Assembly: GCA_015075175.1 (NCBI GenBank)
Contig: JABTUV010000011.1
Span: 62,001 to 126,000 of the forward strand
DNA: 64,000 nucleotides
Source of the DNA: a bacterium
Lineage (GTDB): Bacteria; Hinthialibacterota; Hinthialibacteria; H5-UNCL2
Direction of reading: 5' to 3'
Within the stretch, counting starts at the first letter, position 1; every line of letters starts with the position of its first letter. Below are positions 1 through 8,139 of the stretch, piece after piece. The notes under the pieces are model-generated. The model saw only the letters and a program-made list of their open reading frames with translations. It did no database searches and was not told the DNA's origin. The position numbers were made by a program, and so were the translations under genes.

Positions 1-658
1 TGGTTTTGGCCTCCACGCCCATCGCCGTGACGACTTCCACTTCGGCGCGGATCAACTCGCGCGGCAGGCGATACTCGGGCACGCCGACGGCGAGCATCCC
101 CGCCAGCACCGGCTCCATCTCGTAGATGGTGACGGCGCAACCCAGGAGCGCCAGGTCGTGGGCGGCGGCCAGCCCCGCCGGTCCGCTGCCGATGATGCCG
201 ACGCTCCTGCCGTCGATCTTCGGCACGTCTGAACGAAGCAGCGCCTGAAGTAGCGGCAGCAGTTCATCGCGGTCCTGACATTGGCGGGGGGCATGGCGCT
301 GGGCGGCTTCTTTAAGGAACTCCACCAGCGTTCGGCCGCCGTCAATTCTGGCTTCGGGGCCGTACTTCTCGCACACGAAGCGCTTGAGGGCGCGGATGGC
401 GAGGGGCTTGTCCAAGTCGCCGCGGCGGCAGGCGGCTTCGCAAGGCGCGCCGCAGATGCGCCCGCAGATGGAGGCCAGCGGATTGGGGCCGCGCGCGATC
501 AGATAGGCCAGCTCATCGTCGCCGGCGGCGATCGCCCGTACGTAGCCGCGCGCGTCCGTCGCGACCGGGCAGGCGGCCTGGCACTTGATCTGCCCGCGCC
601 AGTAGTCGAAGTCGGGCGGTTGGACCGCATAACGACGCGGGGCGGGCGAGGCATTCAT
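1..658 (-). CDS. GltD-like FAD/NAD(P)-dependent oxidoreductase (N-terminal part, runs off window)
   Basis: Reading from the ATG at 656-658 gives 219 residues without a stop up to the window edge. The N-terminal Fe-S helical domain has the ligand pattern of glutamate synthase small subunits: KCQAACPVATDARGY near residue 25, then CGRICGAPCEAACRRG near residues 65-80. A Rossmann FAD fingerprint follows near residue 150 (GIIGSGPAGLAAAHDL), then GMLAVGVPEYRLPRELI, typical of GltD, NfnB and related NAD(P)H oxidoreductase subunits. The ATG overlaps the stop of the Rrf2 regulator (ATGA), so the two are co-translated. The substrate or partner cannot be told because the C-terminal half lies outside; GltD itself, an NfnB-like subunit or an electron-bifurcating partner are all possible. 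Confidence 0.88.
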   Translation of the reverse strand, partial: MNASPAPRRYAVQPPDFDYWRGQIKCQAACPVATDARGYVRAIAAGDDELAYLIARGPNPLASICGRICGAPCEAACRRGDLDKPLAIRALKRFVCEKYGPEARIDGGRTLVEFLKEAAQRHAPRQCQDRDELLPLLQALLRSDVPKIDGRSVGIIGSGPAGLAAAHDLALLGCAVTIYEMEPVLAGMLAVGVPEYRLPRELIRAEVEVVTAMGVEAKT

Positions 659-1116
659 GGATGGCCGCTCCCGGCGCAGACGTTGGCCATGCGGCAGAGG
701 TGCTGGTGCTTGCGCCGTCTGGGCGCGGGGGCGGCGGCCAGGTCCGCCAGCGTCCACTTGGAGAGAATCCGCAACAGCGCCTCGTGCACCTCCAGCATGG
801 CCGCGTGGAAGGCGCACACCTGGCGACGGTCCGAAACCTCGCGGCAGTAGTCGCCGACTACCTGCCCCTGGCAGGCCTCCACGATGGAGAGCAGGTTGAT
901 CTCGCCGGCCCGCCGGGCCAGCGTCACGCCGCCCTGCGCGCCACGATGCGCGCGCAGAATGTTGGCCTTGACCAGGAGGTTGTTGATCTTGGAGAGATAG
1001 CTCGGCGACAGCCCCAGCGCCTCGGCGATCTGGCGCGGCGGGACGGGTTCCGGCCGCTTGGCGAGCACCAGGTAAAGCAGCGTCTGGATGGCCGACTCGG
1101 TGGTCTTGGTGAGCAT
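655..1116 (-). CDS. Rrf2-family transcriptional regulator, putative Fe-S sensor
   Basis: A 153-residue protein of the usual Rrf2 size (IscR, NsrR, RirA group). Residues 1-65 form the winged helix (TESAIQTLLYLVLAK, PPRQIAEALGLSPSYLSKI, then an LRAHRGAQGGVTLA wing). Three cysteines at about 82, 91 and 101 lie in the region where this family binds an Fe-S cluster, though the spacing (8 and 9 residues between them) is wider than in IscR (5 and 5). The gene is first in a two-gene unit with the GltD-like oxidoreductase, so autoregulation and control of that enzyme are likely. A sigma70-like promoter overlapping an inverted repeat lies directly upstream. The signal sensed is unknown. Confidence 0.88.
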   Translation of the reverse strand: MLTKTTESAIQTLLYLVLAKRPEPVPPRQIAEALGLSPSYLSKINNLLVKANILRAHRGAQGGVTLARRAGEINLLSIVEACQGQVVGDYCREVSDRRQVCAFHAAMLEVHEALLRILSKWTLADLAAAPAPRRRKHQHLCRMANVCAGSGHP

Positions 1117-1132
1117 GGAAGCCTCGCTAATT

Positions 1133-1167
1133 CGGATATATAGTATCCCTTTTATCCGCTAAGTCAA
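1133..1167 (-). promoter_or_regulatory. Promoter and candidate Rrf2 operator
   Basis: On the minus strand TTGACT (1162-1167) and TACTAT (1140-1145) are 16 bp apart. The -10 region lies inside a perfect 5-bp inverted repeat GGATA-N5-TATCC (1134-1148). A second arm TATCCG at 1153-1158 pairs with CGGATA at 1133-1138. Rrf2 proteins usually bind such AT-rich dyads over their own promoter, so this is a likely autoregulatory site. This is inferred from position and symmetry only. Confidence 0.55.
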
Positions 1168-1188
1168 GGGGATTTTTTACGCAGCGGC

Positions 1189-1308
1189 GTAGGGTGCGCA
1201 CCGCGCACCGATGCCACTGTCATCGTCGCAGCCGCGCGTGATCGGCCAACTACGGCCACGAGTACGAGCCCATTGGGCGGGAGAATCGGTGCGCGGTGCG
1301 CACCCTAC
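1189..1308. repeat. Inverted pair of REP family B (GTAG + GGTGCGCACC palindrome)
   Basis: A copy at 1189-1210 and its exact inverse at 1287-1308 flank 76 bp without coding signal. The right copy supplies the TAG stop codon of the GH109-like gene. Other family B copies are at 14713-14734, 47041-47062 and 62604-62830. Confidence 0.8.
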
Positions 1309-2639
1309 GTCACGATTCCCAGCGGCGGTCGCGTCTTCCACGCCCCGCGCGTGAAGTCGGGAAAGTCCACCGGCCGGCTCCGCCGGGCGACCGAGCGCGC
1401 CGACAGCTCGACAATGCAGCTCCAGTCCGCCGCGTCGTAAACATCCATGTCCGGCGGCTGGCCCGACCGGAGGCACTCGATCAGGCGATAATCCTCGATG
1501 TAGTCCATCCCCCCGTGCCCTGCCCCCCGCGAGGCGTCCGCCATGCGCCGGTAGAGCGGATGGTCGAACTCGGGATAGTATTTCTCCGCCTCCTCCCAGC
1601 GGTGCTCGGGGCTGCGCCCTTCCAGATAGATGCGGTCGGGATAACCCTGGAAGATGCCTTTCGTGCCTTGAACGAGATTGATGCGGCTGTATGGGCGCGG
1701 CAGATTGCAGTCATGGCCCAGAATGATGGTCTTGCCCGACTTGGTTTGGATGAGACTCGTGTTCACGTCGCCCTGGCGTTAACGGTGCAGACGGCGGGGA
1801 TCGTCGGGCCGCAGATGCTCCTGCGCGTAGAGATTGAGTCCCAGCGGCGGGCTGCTCATGGAGACGAGAAAGTCGAAGGCGTCGCCGCGGTTGATGTTCA
1901 TGCACTGGGCGACCGGTCCCAGCCCGTGGGTAGGATAGTTGTTGCCGTTCATGTCGATGGAGAACTTCCAGCGCCAGTCCCCCTCGCCGCCGGGCGCCAG
2001 CTTGATGGCCCGCAGGTCGTGCATGTAGCCGCACTCCGCGTGCACGATCTCGCCCAGCATCCCCTTGCGCGCCAGATGCAGGACCAACAGTTCGGGACGC
2101 CCGTAGCAACAGTTCTCCATCATGATGCAGTAGAGGCCGGTCTTTTCGGCGGTTTCCACCAGCTTCCAGCAGTCCTCGACGGTGAGGGCGGCGGGGACCT
2201 CGGTCGCCGCGTGCTTGCCGTTCTTCATCGCCGAAAGGCAGATGGGGACGTGCCAGTTCCACGGGGTGGCATTGTAGACGAGATCCAGGTCTTCGCTTTC
2301 ACACAGGCGGACGAAGTCGGTCTCGCCCCGGGAGTAGCCGGTGGGGCGCGGCTGACCTGCCTGTTCCACCCAGTCCTGGGCGCGTTTGACGCGCGCCTCG
2401 ACGATGTCGCAGACCGCGGTGATGCGGGCGCCGGGGATACGCAAGAGGTTGCGCACGTGGCCGCTGCCCATGCCGCCCACGCCCACAAAACCGATACGAA
2501 CCTCCGACAGGGGCCGGGCGTTGCGCCCGTAGGGCAGAGTTTTGGCCGCGCGCGCCTCGCGCAGTCCCGCCGCCAATGTCACTCCGGCTGCTGCCGTGCC
2601 CAGGAGAAACTCGCGCCGTGTGGTGTCGTCGTGCATCAT
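1305..2639 (-). CDS. GH109-like (Gfo/Idh/MocA) glycoside hydrolase, Tat-exported, frameshifted once as sequenced
   Basis: Two reading frames make one protein: 286 residues from 2639 to 1779, then about 150 more from 1766 to 1305. The N-terminus has a Tat motif (TRREFLLGTAAAGVTLAAG), then a Rossmann NAD-binding domain (VRIGFVGVGGMGSGHVRNLL). Segments such as LDLVYNATPWNWHVP, GKHAATEVPAALTVEDCW, MMENCCYG, NYPTHGLGPVAQCMNI and, in the second frame, NTSLIQTKSGKTIILGHD with NLPRPYSRINLVQGTKG, match the GH109 group, which uses NAD+ in a redox-assisted cleavage of alpha-N-acetylgalactosaminides. Specificity here is not proven. The first frame ends near 1779 and the second resumes at once, so a single small indel is the simplest explanation. 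The ribosome site GGAGGTG precedes two consecutive ATGs; either may be the start. The stop is provided by a family B repeat. Confidence 0.85.
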
Positions 2640-3032
2640 CCCACCTCCGAGGAAAGGTCGCGCCGCAGCATCGCGGCTAATTCAAGAATGTTCCCATGCC
2701 CGAACTCAAGTCAAGCCATTTGGCGGAGTTCAACCGCGTCGCCCGATCCGCCCGAGTACAGGCCCTTCAGCCTGCGGCCTACTCGGGGCAAGGCGCCGCG
2801 CAACTGCGGAAGAGAGAAAAAACTTGCGTTTAAACAACTAAATCATTTATGGTGTTAACAATTCGCCGCACTTGTCGGTCGGACGCCGCTTTCAGCATGC
2901 TATGTGTCAATTCCGACCGGGCCTGTGATTCCTCCTGCGGCGAAGGCAACGAGAAACTCGGCAAGGGGTGCCCTTGGGCGCCGAACTTCATGGCCGCCGG
3001 CGCCGCCGGCGCCGTGTCCGTCTGGGAAAAGC
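2640..3032. other. Divergent intergenic region, possible promoter
   Basis: No convincing gene. An AT-rich island at about 2815-2868 contains a weak plus-strand promoter candidate, TTGCGT (2824-2829) and TATGGT (2848-2853), 18 bp apart, which would read towards the respiratory cluster. Confidence 0.3.
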
Positions 3033-3956
3033 ATGGCGAACTGGGCCCACGTGTTCAAGATCTTCGCGCTGCTCGTGGCAGCTCTGCTGGTGTTTCTCGC
3101 CGCGCAGCGCATGTTGCGTCCCGCCGACTACGGTAAGCTCGGCAATTACCGCGCCGGCGCCCTCAACGACCTCTTCGCCCAGGCGCCCCGCCACGAGGGG
3201 CCGGCGTCTGCGCCCAGTGCCATGAAGACATCGTGGGCCTGCACGAAAAAGACGTCCACCGCCGTCAACTGCGAGGACTGCCACGGCCCCGCCCACCTGC
3301 ACGTCAAGTTCTTTCTGGGCGAAGGCGGAGACGAGATCGCCGAGGCTTCCGCCGTTCTGCCCAGGGAGTACACGCTGGAGGGCTGCCTTTTCTGCCATCG
3401 CAAGCTGGCGGCGCGCCCCAGGAACTTTCCCCAGGTCGATCCCGAGGAACACTTCGCCTTTCTCCACGTCAACGACGCAACCACGCCTTGCATCGAGTGC
3501 CACGGCCCGCATGAGCCGCTGTTTCTTCTCACCCGCGTCAGCGAGGCGCGCATCCATCCCATCATCCAGGAGTGCCGGCAGTGCCACGCCACGCCGGTCG
3601 AGGGGGATCATCGCGCCGTGGCCGGCCATCCCGTCATCTTCGAGTGCCGGGACTGCCATCGCAAGGTCGTCGAGGACTTCGCCGGCCGCGAGCACGCCTT
3701 CCTGCGATGCACCGCCTGCCATCTCTTCTACCAGGAGAACGAGTCGGCGGGCCGCATCTTCAAGAACGGCAACCAGCGCTTCTGCCTCCTCTGCCATGAG
3801 AAAAAAGACTGGAAAAACGGCGAGGGCTGGCCGCAGATCGTTCCCGCCAACCATCCCGAGGGCGTGGAAATGGACCGCGACGACCCCACGCTGTGTCTCG
3901 CCTGCCACCTGGAGAACATCCACGGCGAGGAGGCGATGGAAAGAGGCGCGCCGTAG
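3033..3956 (+). CDS. Membrane-anchored multihaem cytochrome c, N-terminal anchor (8-9 haems)
   Basis: From the ATG at 3033 the protein opens with one transmembrane helix (VFKIFALLVAALLVFLAAQ) that would anchor a periplasmic cytochrome. Eight CxxCH motifs are readable in frame: CEDCH, CLFCH, CIECH, CRQCH, CRDCH, CTACH, CLLCH and CLACH. A ninth, VCAQCHEDI, appears in another frame at about 3202-3230, bracketed by two compensating shifts (near 3200 and 3265), so the native protein probably binds nine haems. It is the first gene of a cluster with Rieske, cytochrome b, a second multihaem protein, an Fe-S subunit and NrfD, and so is likely an electron-accepting or -delivering subunit of that complex. 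The family is not resolved further. A GTAG-type REP supplies the TAG stop. Longer in-frame starts exist upstream (2904) but lack a ribosome site and a signal-like sequence. Confidence 0.85.
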   Translation: MANWAHVFKIFALLVAALLVFLAAQRMLRPADYGKLGNYRAGALNDLFAQAPRHEGPASAPSAMKTSWACTKKTSTAVNCEDCHGPAHLHVKFFLGEGGDEIAEASAVLPREYTLEGCLFCHRKLAARPRNFPQVDPEEHFAFLHVNDATTPCIECHGPHEPLFLLTRVSEARIHPIIQECRQCHATPVEGDHRAVAGHPVIFECRDCHRKVVEDFAGREHAFLRCTACHLFYQENESAGRIFKNGNQRFCLLCHEKKDWKNGEGWPQIVPANHPEGVEMDRDDPTLCLACHLENIHGEEAMERGAP

Positions 3957-3974
3957 TTGCGCAGCGCGCTGCGC
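3953..3974 (+). repeat. REP family A (GTAG + TTGCGCAGC palindrome)
   Basis: GTAG followed by the near-palindrome GCGCAGCGCGCTGCGC. The TAG is the stop of the preceding cytochrome gene. Other copies: 13435-13483 (two), 39972-39993, 40697-40718, 44132-44153 and 47063-47084. Confidence 0.85.
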
Positions 3975-4018
3975 CTGCCCACCCAGGGCAGGTGTTTCAT
4001 GGCCGCGATAGTAAGAGC

Positions 4019-4113
4019 GGGACTAGGATTAAGAGCAAGATTAAGAGCAAGAGCAAGAGCAAGATTACGAGTAAGATTAAGATTAAGATTAAGATTAAGA
4101 TTAGAATTAAGAA
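4019..4113 (+). repeat. Purine-rich hexanucleotide microsatellite
   Basis: Degenerate tandem hexamers of the types GATTAA, GAGCAA and GATTAC fill about 95 bp just before the Rieske gene. A related tract is at 30258-30300 and short versions at 7304-7320 and 28462-28482. It is open in several frames but the encoded Lys/Ile/Ser repeats look non-functional. Confidence 0.7.
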
Positions 4114-4140
4114 TCGCATTCGTCATGGAGGGAGGCGGAG

Positions 4141-4602
4141 ATGCACGAGGCCGGTTCCAATGACCCGCGGCCGTCGCGGAGAGGGTTCCTCGATCTCTTC
4201 ATCGCGGGCGGTTTTCTGTCCTGGCTGGGGATGGTCGTCTATCCCATAATCGCCTATCTGACTCCTCCCCGCGATACCGAGGCCAAGGCGACCAGCGCCA
4301 AGGTTCCGAAACCCGTTTCGGAGTTTCCCCCCAACAGCAGCCTCATCTTCGCCTTCGGGGGCGATCCCGCGCTTGTGGTGCGCAGTCCAGCGGGGACTTT
4401 CACCGCCTTTTATGCTACCTGCACGCACCTGGATTGCACCGTGCAATATCGCGCCGATCAGGGCGTGATCTGGTGCGCGTGCCACAACGGCAAGTACGAC
4501 CTGGCGGGCAAGAACGTCTCCGGTCCGCCCCCAAGACCGCTCGCGCCGCTGCAAGTCCACGTGAGAGGAGACGAGATCTATGTCTCAAGAGAAGTCTCCT
4601 GA
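4141..4602 (+). CDS. Rieske [2Fe-2S] protein of a cytochrome bc/b6f-type complex
   Basis: A 153-residue protein with a Tat-type motif (SRRGFLDLF, residues 12-20) and one uncleaved-looking transmembrane helix (about 20-41), the normal topology of Rieske subunits. Box 1 is C94-T-H96-L-D-C99 and box 2 is C112-A-C114-H115. By analogy C94, H96, C112 and H115 bind the cluster and C99-C114 form the disulfide. Box 1 has Asp where most high-potential Rieske proteins have Gly, which may lower the potential (inference). A strong ribosome site (GGAGGCGGAG) precedes the ATG. The end overlaps the cytochrome b start by 23 nt, so the two are translationally coupled. It would take the first electron from quinol and pass it to the flanking cytochromes c. 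Confidence 0.95.
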   Translation: MHEAGSNDPRPSRRGFLDLFIAGGFLSWLGMVVYPIIAYLTPPRDTEAKATSAKVPKPVSEFPPNSSLIFAFGGDPALVVRSPAGTFTAFYATCTHLDCTVQYRADQGVIWCACHNGKYDLAGKNVSGPPPRPLAPLQVHVRGDEIYVSREVS

Positions 4603-5799
4603 AACGCCGCGGCAGCCGCCAGCCGCATCCCATACTCCCCCCTTAACAAGGGGGGCCGGGGGAGATGACCCGCGGCAGCAAGCAGCCGCACTCCACACGG
4701 AATCGCGGCAGCAAGCAGCCGCAGTCCAGAAAGGTTCGCGGCTGCACGCCTGGTTGGACGAACGCTATCATCTGGACGACCTGGTCGCGTTCGCGCGCAA
4801 GAAGACCGTGCCCCTGCACGGCGCCACCTTCTGGTACTACTGCGGCGGGGCCGCCATGTTCTTCTTTCTGGTGCAGGTGGTCACCGGCATCCTCCTGATG
4901 ATGTATTACATCCCCAGCGCAGACAGCGCGTACGAGAGCGTGCAATTCATCATGTCCAAGGTCCAGTTCGGATGGTTGATCCGCTCCATCCACAGCTGGT
5001 CCGCCAACCTGATGATCCTTTTCGCCTTCATTCATCTCTTCAGCGTCTTTTTCACCGTTTCCTATCGTCCGCCGCGGGAGTTGACGTGGATTTCAGGCAT
5101 GTGCCTCCTGTTCCTGGCGCTGGGATTCGGATTCTCGGGTATCTTCTGCCCTGGAACCAGTTGGCGTTTTGCCACCAAGGTGGGAACCGACATCGTGGGC
5201 AAGACGCCGCTTTTGGGCGAAATGCTCCTGCGCATCGTGCGCGGAGGCGAGCAGGTGACGGGGGCTACCCTGACGCGCTTCTTCGGTCTGCACGTGGCCA
5301 TCCTGCCCGCCGCCTTCACGGCGCTGCTGGGCCTTCATCTCCTGTTTGTACAGCGGCAGGGAATCAGCGAACCGCTGGAGTGGCGGCACACGCCCCCGCA
5401 CCGCCGCCGCAGCATGCCCTTCTTCCCCGACTTTCTCCTGCGCGACCTGCTTCTGTGGCTCATTCTGGTCAACCTCCTGGCGATCCTGGCGGTGTTCTTC
5501 CCCTGGGAGCTGGGAGTCAAGGCCGATCCCTTCCAGCCCGCGCCCGCAGGCATCAAGCCCGAGTGGTATTTCATGTTCATGTTTCAGACGCTGAAGATGA
5601 TGCCGGCGCACGTGCTGACCTTCGAGGGCGAGGCGCTGGCCATCCTGGCCTTCATGCTGGCCGGCCTGGCCGCCCTCTTCCTGCCCTTCTGGGACTGGAA
5701 AGCCCGGGCCGGCCGCCGCAACTGGACCCTGACCGTGCTGGGCATCGCCGCCCTCATCTACATGATCGCCATGACCATCGGAGGGTATCTGGGTCATAA
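4580..5799 (+). CDS. Cytochrome b (b6 plus subunit-IV fused), with compensating indels as sequenced
   Basis: Haem histidines are H138/H152 in helix B ([15 protein letters not shown]) and H238/H253 in helix D. The H-X14-H spacing in helix D is the cytochrome b6 signature, but subunit-IV sequence follows in the same chain and carries the Qo motif PEWYF (near 5560). Between 5137 and 5170 the frame reads [13 protein letters not shown], whereas the next frame reads [10 protein letters not shown]; two small deletions therefore hide the canonical GYLLPWNQ motif. Residues 19-50 are encoded by inserted palindromic repeats and are not typical of the family. As sequenced the frame runs on to 6823, but conservation stops at about 5790 and a TAA one frame over (5797-5799) is the likely native end. 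It is the membrane core of the quinol-oxidising module, coupled to the Rieske gene. Confidence 0.9.
4637..4728 (+). repeat. Palindromic repeats inside the cytochrome b N-terminus
   Basis: A CCCCCC-TTAACAA-GGGGGG hairpin (4637-4655) is followed by two near-identical 25-bp units (4671-4695 and 4704-4728) with core GCGGCAGCAAGCAGCCGC. All are in frame. Related C/G hairpins occur at 7460-7480, 14190-14215 and 44072-44090, and the GCGGCAGCAAGCAGCCGC core recurs at 44103-44120. Confidence 0.75.
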
Positions 5800-5827
5800 G
5801 TCCATCCGTTCCTCCGTTCACGCAAAC

Positions 5828-6005
5828 ATATTCATCTCTGCGCTCTCTGCGGCTCCGCGCGGAAGGCTCGCGCAGAGTCGCGGAGGACGCAGAGTCAGCA
5901 TTATCAACCATGTTCATCTCTGCGCTCTCCGTGGGGCAGGGTGCAGAGGCGCGGAGGACGCAGAGTCAGCATTATCAACCATATTCGACTGCGCTCTCTG
6001 CAGGC
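5828..6005. repeat. Tandem CTCTGCGCTCTC / GCGGAGGACGCAGAG repeats
   Basis: Units start at 5831, 5912 and 5984 and end in CAGCATTATCAACCAT. They separate the cytochrome b domain from the next cytochrome gene. The same family fills 18964-19175. Confidence 0.75.
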
Positions 6006-6012
6006 TCCGCGC

Positions 6013-7276
6013 GATCATTTCACCGTCCTCCTGTTCGCCCTCTTTCTGCGGCGCGGCGCGCGCCTCGGGGCAGAGCGACCTGGCTGACAACCAGTGCTTC
6101 TGTCTGCCATCAGACCCTCAGCCAGGAGCTCACGACAAGCCGCTCTTTACTACCGCCGGAGCCAATCTTCCATCGACATTCATCTCGCCAAGGGCATCCC
6201 AGTGCCAGCATTGCCACGGCGGGGACGCCACCCAGGCGGACGCCGAGGCGGGTATGGGCCCCGCCAAGGGCTACATCGGTTTCGCCCACGCCGGCGGCGG
6301 TCCCCGACTTCTGCGGCCGCTGCCACAGCGCGACGCCGCCTACATGGCCATAATCCAGCGCCTGCCGGTCGACCAGGTGCAGAAATATTCCACCAGCCAT
6401 CACGCGAGCGGCTGGCGGCGGCGACGAGAAGGTCGCTACCTGCGTGAGTTGCCACGGCGCCCACGGCATGTACGAGGTGCAAACGTCAACTCGCCCGTCT
6501 ATCACTTCAACATCGTCAACACCTGCGCCAGGTGCCATGCGGATCCCTCTGCGGCCGGCTATGACATCCCGACCGACCAGTACAAGAAGTACGTGGGCAG
6601 CGTGCGTGGCGTGGCGCTCCTGGAGAAGCACGATCGCGGCTCGCCCGCCTGCAACGACTGCCACGGCAACCACGGCGCGACGCCGCCGGGCGTCGAGTCT
6701 GTCGCCCATATCTGCAGCGTCTGCCATGCCCTGATCGCCGAGCATTTCGCCGCCAGTCCGCACAAACCGGTGTTCGACCAGAACAACTGCCTGAGGCACC
6801 CAGTGCCACGGCGCGCGACGTGAGTCCGCCTGGCGATTTCATGCTCGGCGGCCAGCCGCCTCCGTCTGCATCACCTGTCACAAGCAGACCAAGAGGACCA
6901 GGGGTTTCGGGTCGCGGTCGCCATGAAGGCGGCCCTGGACGAGCTCGCCGCCGCCCAGGCCGCCGCCGCGGCCAAGTACCAGGACGCCCACAACAAGGGC
7001 ATGGAAGTGAACGAAATCGAAATGATCCTGCGCGACGTCAACCAGCAGCGTATCAAGGCGCGCGCGCTGGTGCATACCATCGACATGGGGCGCGTGACGG
7101 CGGAGGCCGAGGCGGGCAGGCGCCAGGCCGAGCGCGCCCTCGCACTCGCGGACGCCGCCCTCGCCGAGTACGTCTTCCGCCGCCAGGGCCTGGGCGTCTC
7201 CACGCTGATCATTACACTGTTGGCGATTCTCCTGTACGTGAAGATTCGCCTCATCAGCGCGCGCCGGGAGGAGTAA
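6013..7276 (+). CDS. Multihaem cytochrome c with C-terminal membrane anchor (about 9 haems), several frameshifts as sequenced
   Basis: Reading across frames gives a signal-peptide-like start ([10 protein letters not shown], near 6016-6050), then haem motifs CFVCH, CQHCH, CGRCH, CVSCH, CARCH, CNDCH, CSVCH, a damaged TQCH (near 6795) and CITCH (near 6867). Conserved spacers such as [25 protein letters not shown] and HICSVCH are typical of periplasmic multihaem cytochromes. After the haem domain comes an Ala/Glu-rich helical segment (about 6923-7190) and one C-terminal transmembrane helix ([14 protein letters not shown]). Breaks lie near 6075-6110, 6290-6350, 6390-6470, 6790 and 6860. The exact start is not clear. 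With the N-terminally anchored cytochrome at 3033 it brackets the Rieske/cytochrome b pair, and probably forms the periplasmic wire of the complex. Confidence 0.8.
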
Positions 7277-7341
7277 TTCGCGGCACGGCCGTCCTGCCTG
7301 TGCGATTACGATTACGCTTGCTTCGCAATCGAGGAGACAAA

Positions 7342-8139
7342 ATGTCTGACAACGATTTGACTCACAGCCGGCGCAGATTCCTTCGCCTCACGCTCTGCAG
7401 CGCCGCGGGCGCGTCGGTCGGATAGCTTTATGCCTTCGGGCAGGTCGTATCCCCCCCATCCCCCCTTGGCAAGGGGGGAGCGGAGGCCTTGCCTTCGCCC
7501 GAGGAGCTGGTGAAGCTGGAATGGGGCTACATCGTGGATACCACGCGCTGCATCGGCTGCGGCTCGTGCGTGCGCGCCTGCAAGCTGGAGAACGACGTGC
7601 CCGACCGCTACTTTCGCACCTGGGTCGAGCGCTACGAGATCGGCCGCGACGAAACCGTCCACGTGGACAGTCCCAACGGCGCCCTGGAAAGCTTCAAGTC
7701 CGACCGCCTCGCCGACGCCTCCGCCGTCAAGGCCTTCTTCGTGCCCAAGCTCTGCAACCACTGCCGCAATTCCGCCTGCACCCAGGTCTGCCCCGTGGGC
7801 GCCTCCTTCCACTCGCCCGACGGGGTGGTGCTGATCGACAAGCAGCGCTGCATGGGCTGCGGCTACTGCGTGCAGGCCTGCCCCTACGCCTGCCGCTACA
7901 TCGACCACGCCAAGGGCACGGCGGACAAGTGCACCCTCTGCTACCATCGCATCCATCGCGGACTTCCCCCCGCCTGCGTGCAGGCCTGCCCCCGCCAAGC
8001 CCGCCTCTATGGAAACCTCGCCGATCCCGACAGCCCCATCCGCCGCGTGTTGCACGAACGCCGCTACTACCTGCTCAAGCCCGACATGGGGACCAACCCC
8101 AAGTGCTACTATCTCGGCCTCGACCTGGAGGTGAAGTGA
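7342..8139 (+). CDS. Tat-exported NrfC/PsrB-type ferredoxin with four [4Fe-4S] sites, broken after the signal
   Basis: The ATG at 7342 (ribosome site GAGGAG) starts a Tat signal with SRRRFLRLTLCSAAGA, which ends at a TAG (7423-7425). After a C/G palindrome (about 7448-7485) the mature domain resumes in another frame, with an alternative TTG at 7489. The 216 residues carry 16 cluster cysteines in four groups: CIGCGSCVRAC, CNHCRNSACTQVC, CMGCGYCVQAC and CTLC with CVQAC. This is the architecture of NrfC, PsrB, QrcC and the Fe-S part of ActB. No molybdopterin subunit is nearby. The stop overlaps the NrfD start (TGATG), so the two subunits are coupled. It should relay electrons between the cytochromes c and the NrfD quinone site at the periplasmic face. 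Confidence 0.9.

Noticed and set aside
2849-3136. Cys-containing 95-residue frame before the first cytochrome
   Set aside because: Runs into the cytochrome gene out of frame, with no signal peptide and no family pattern.
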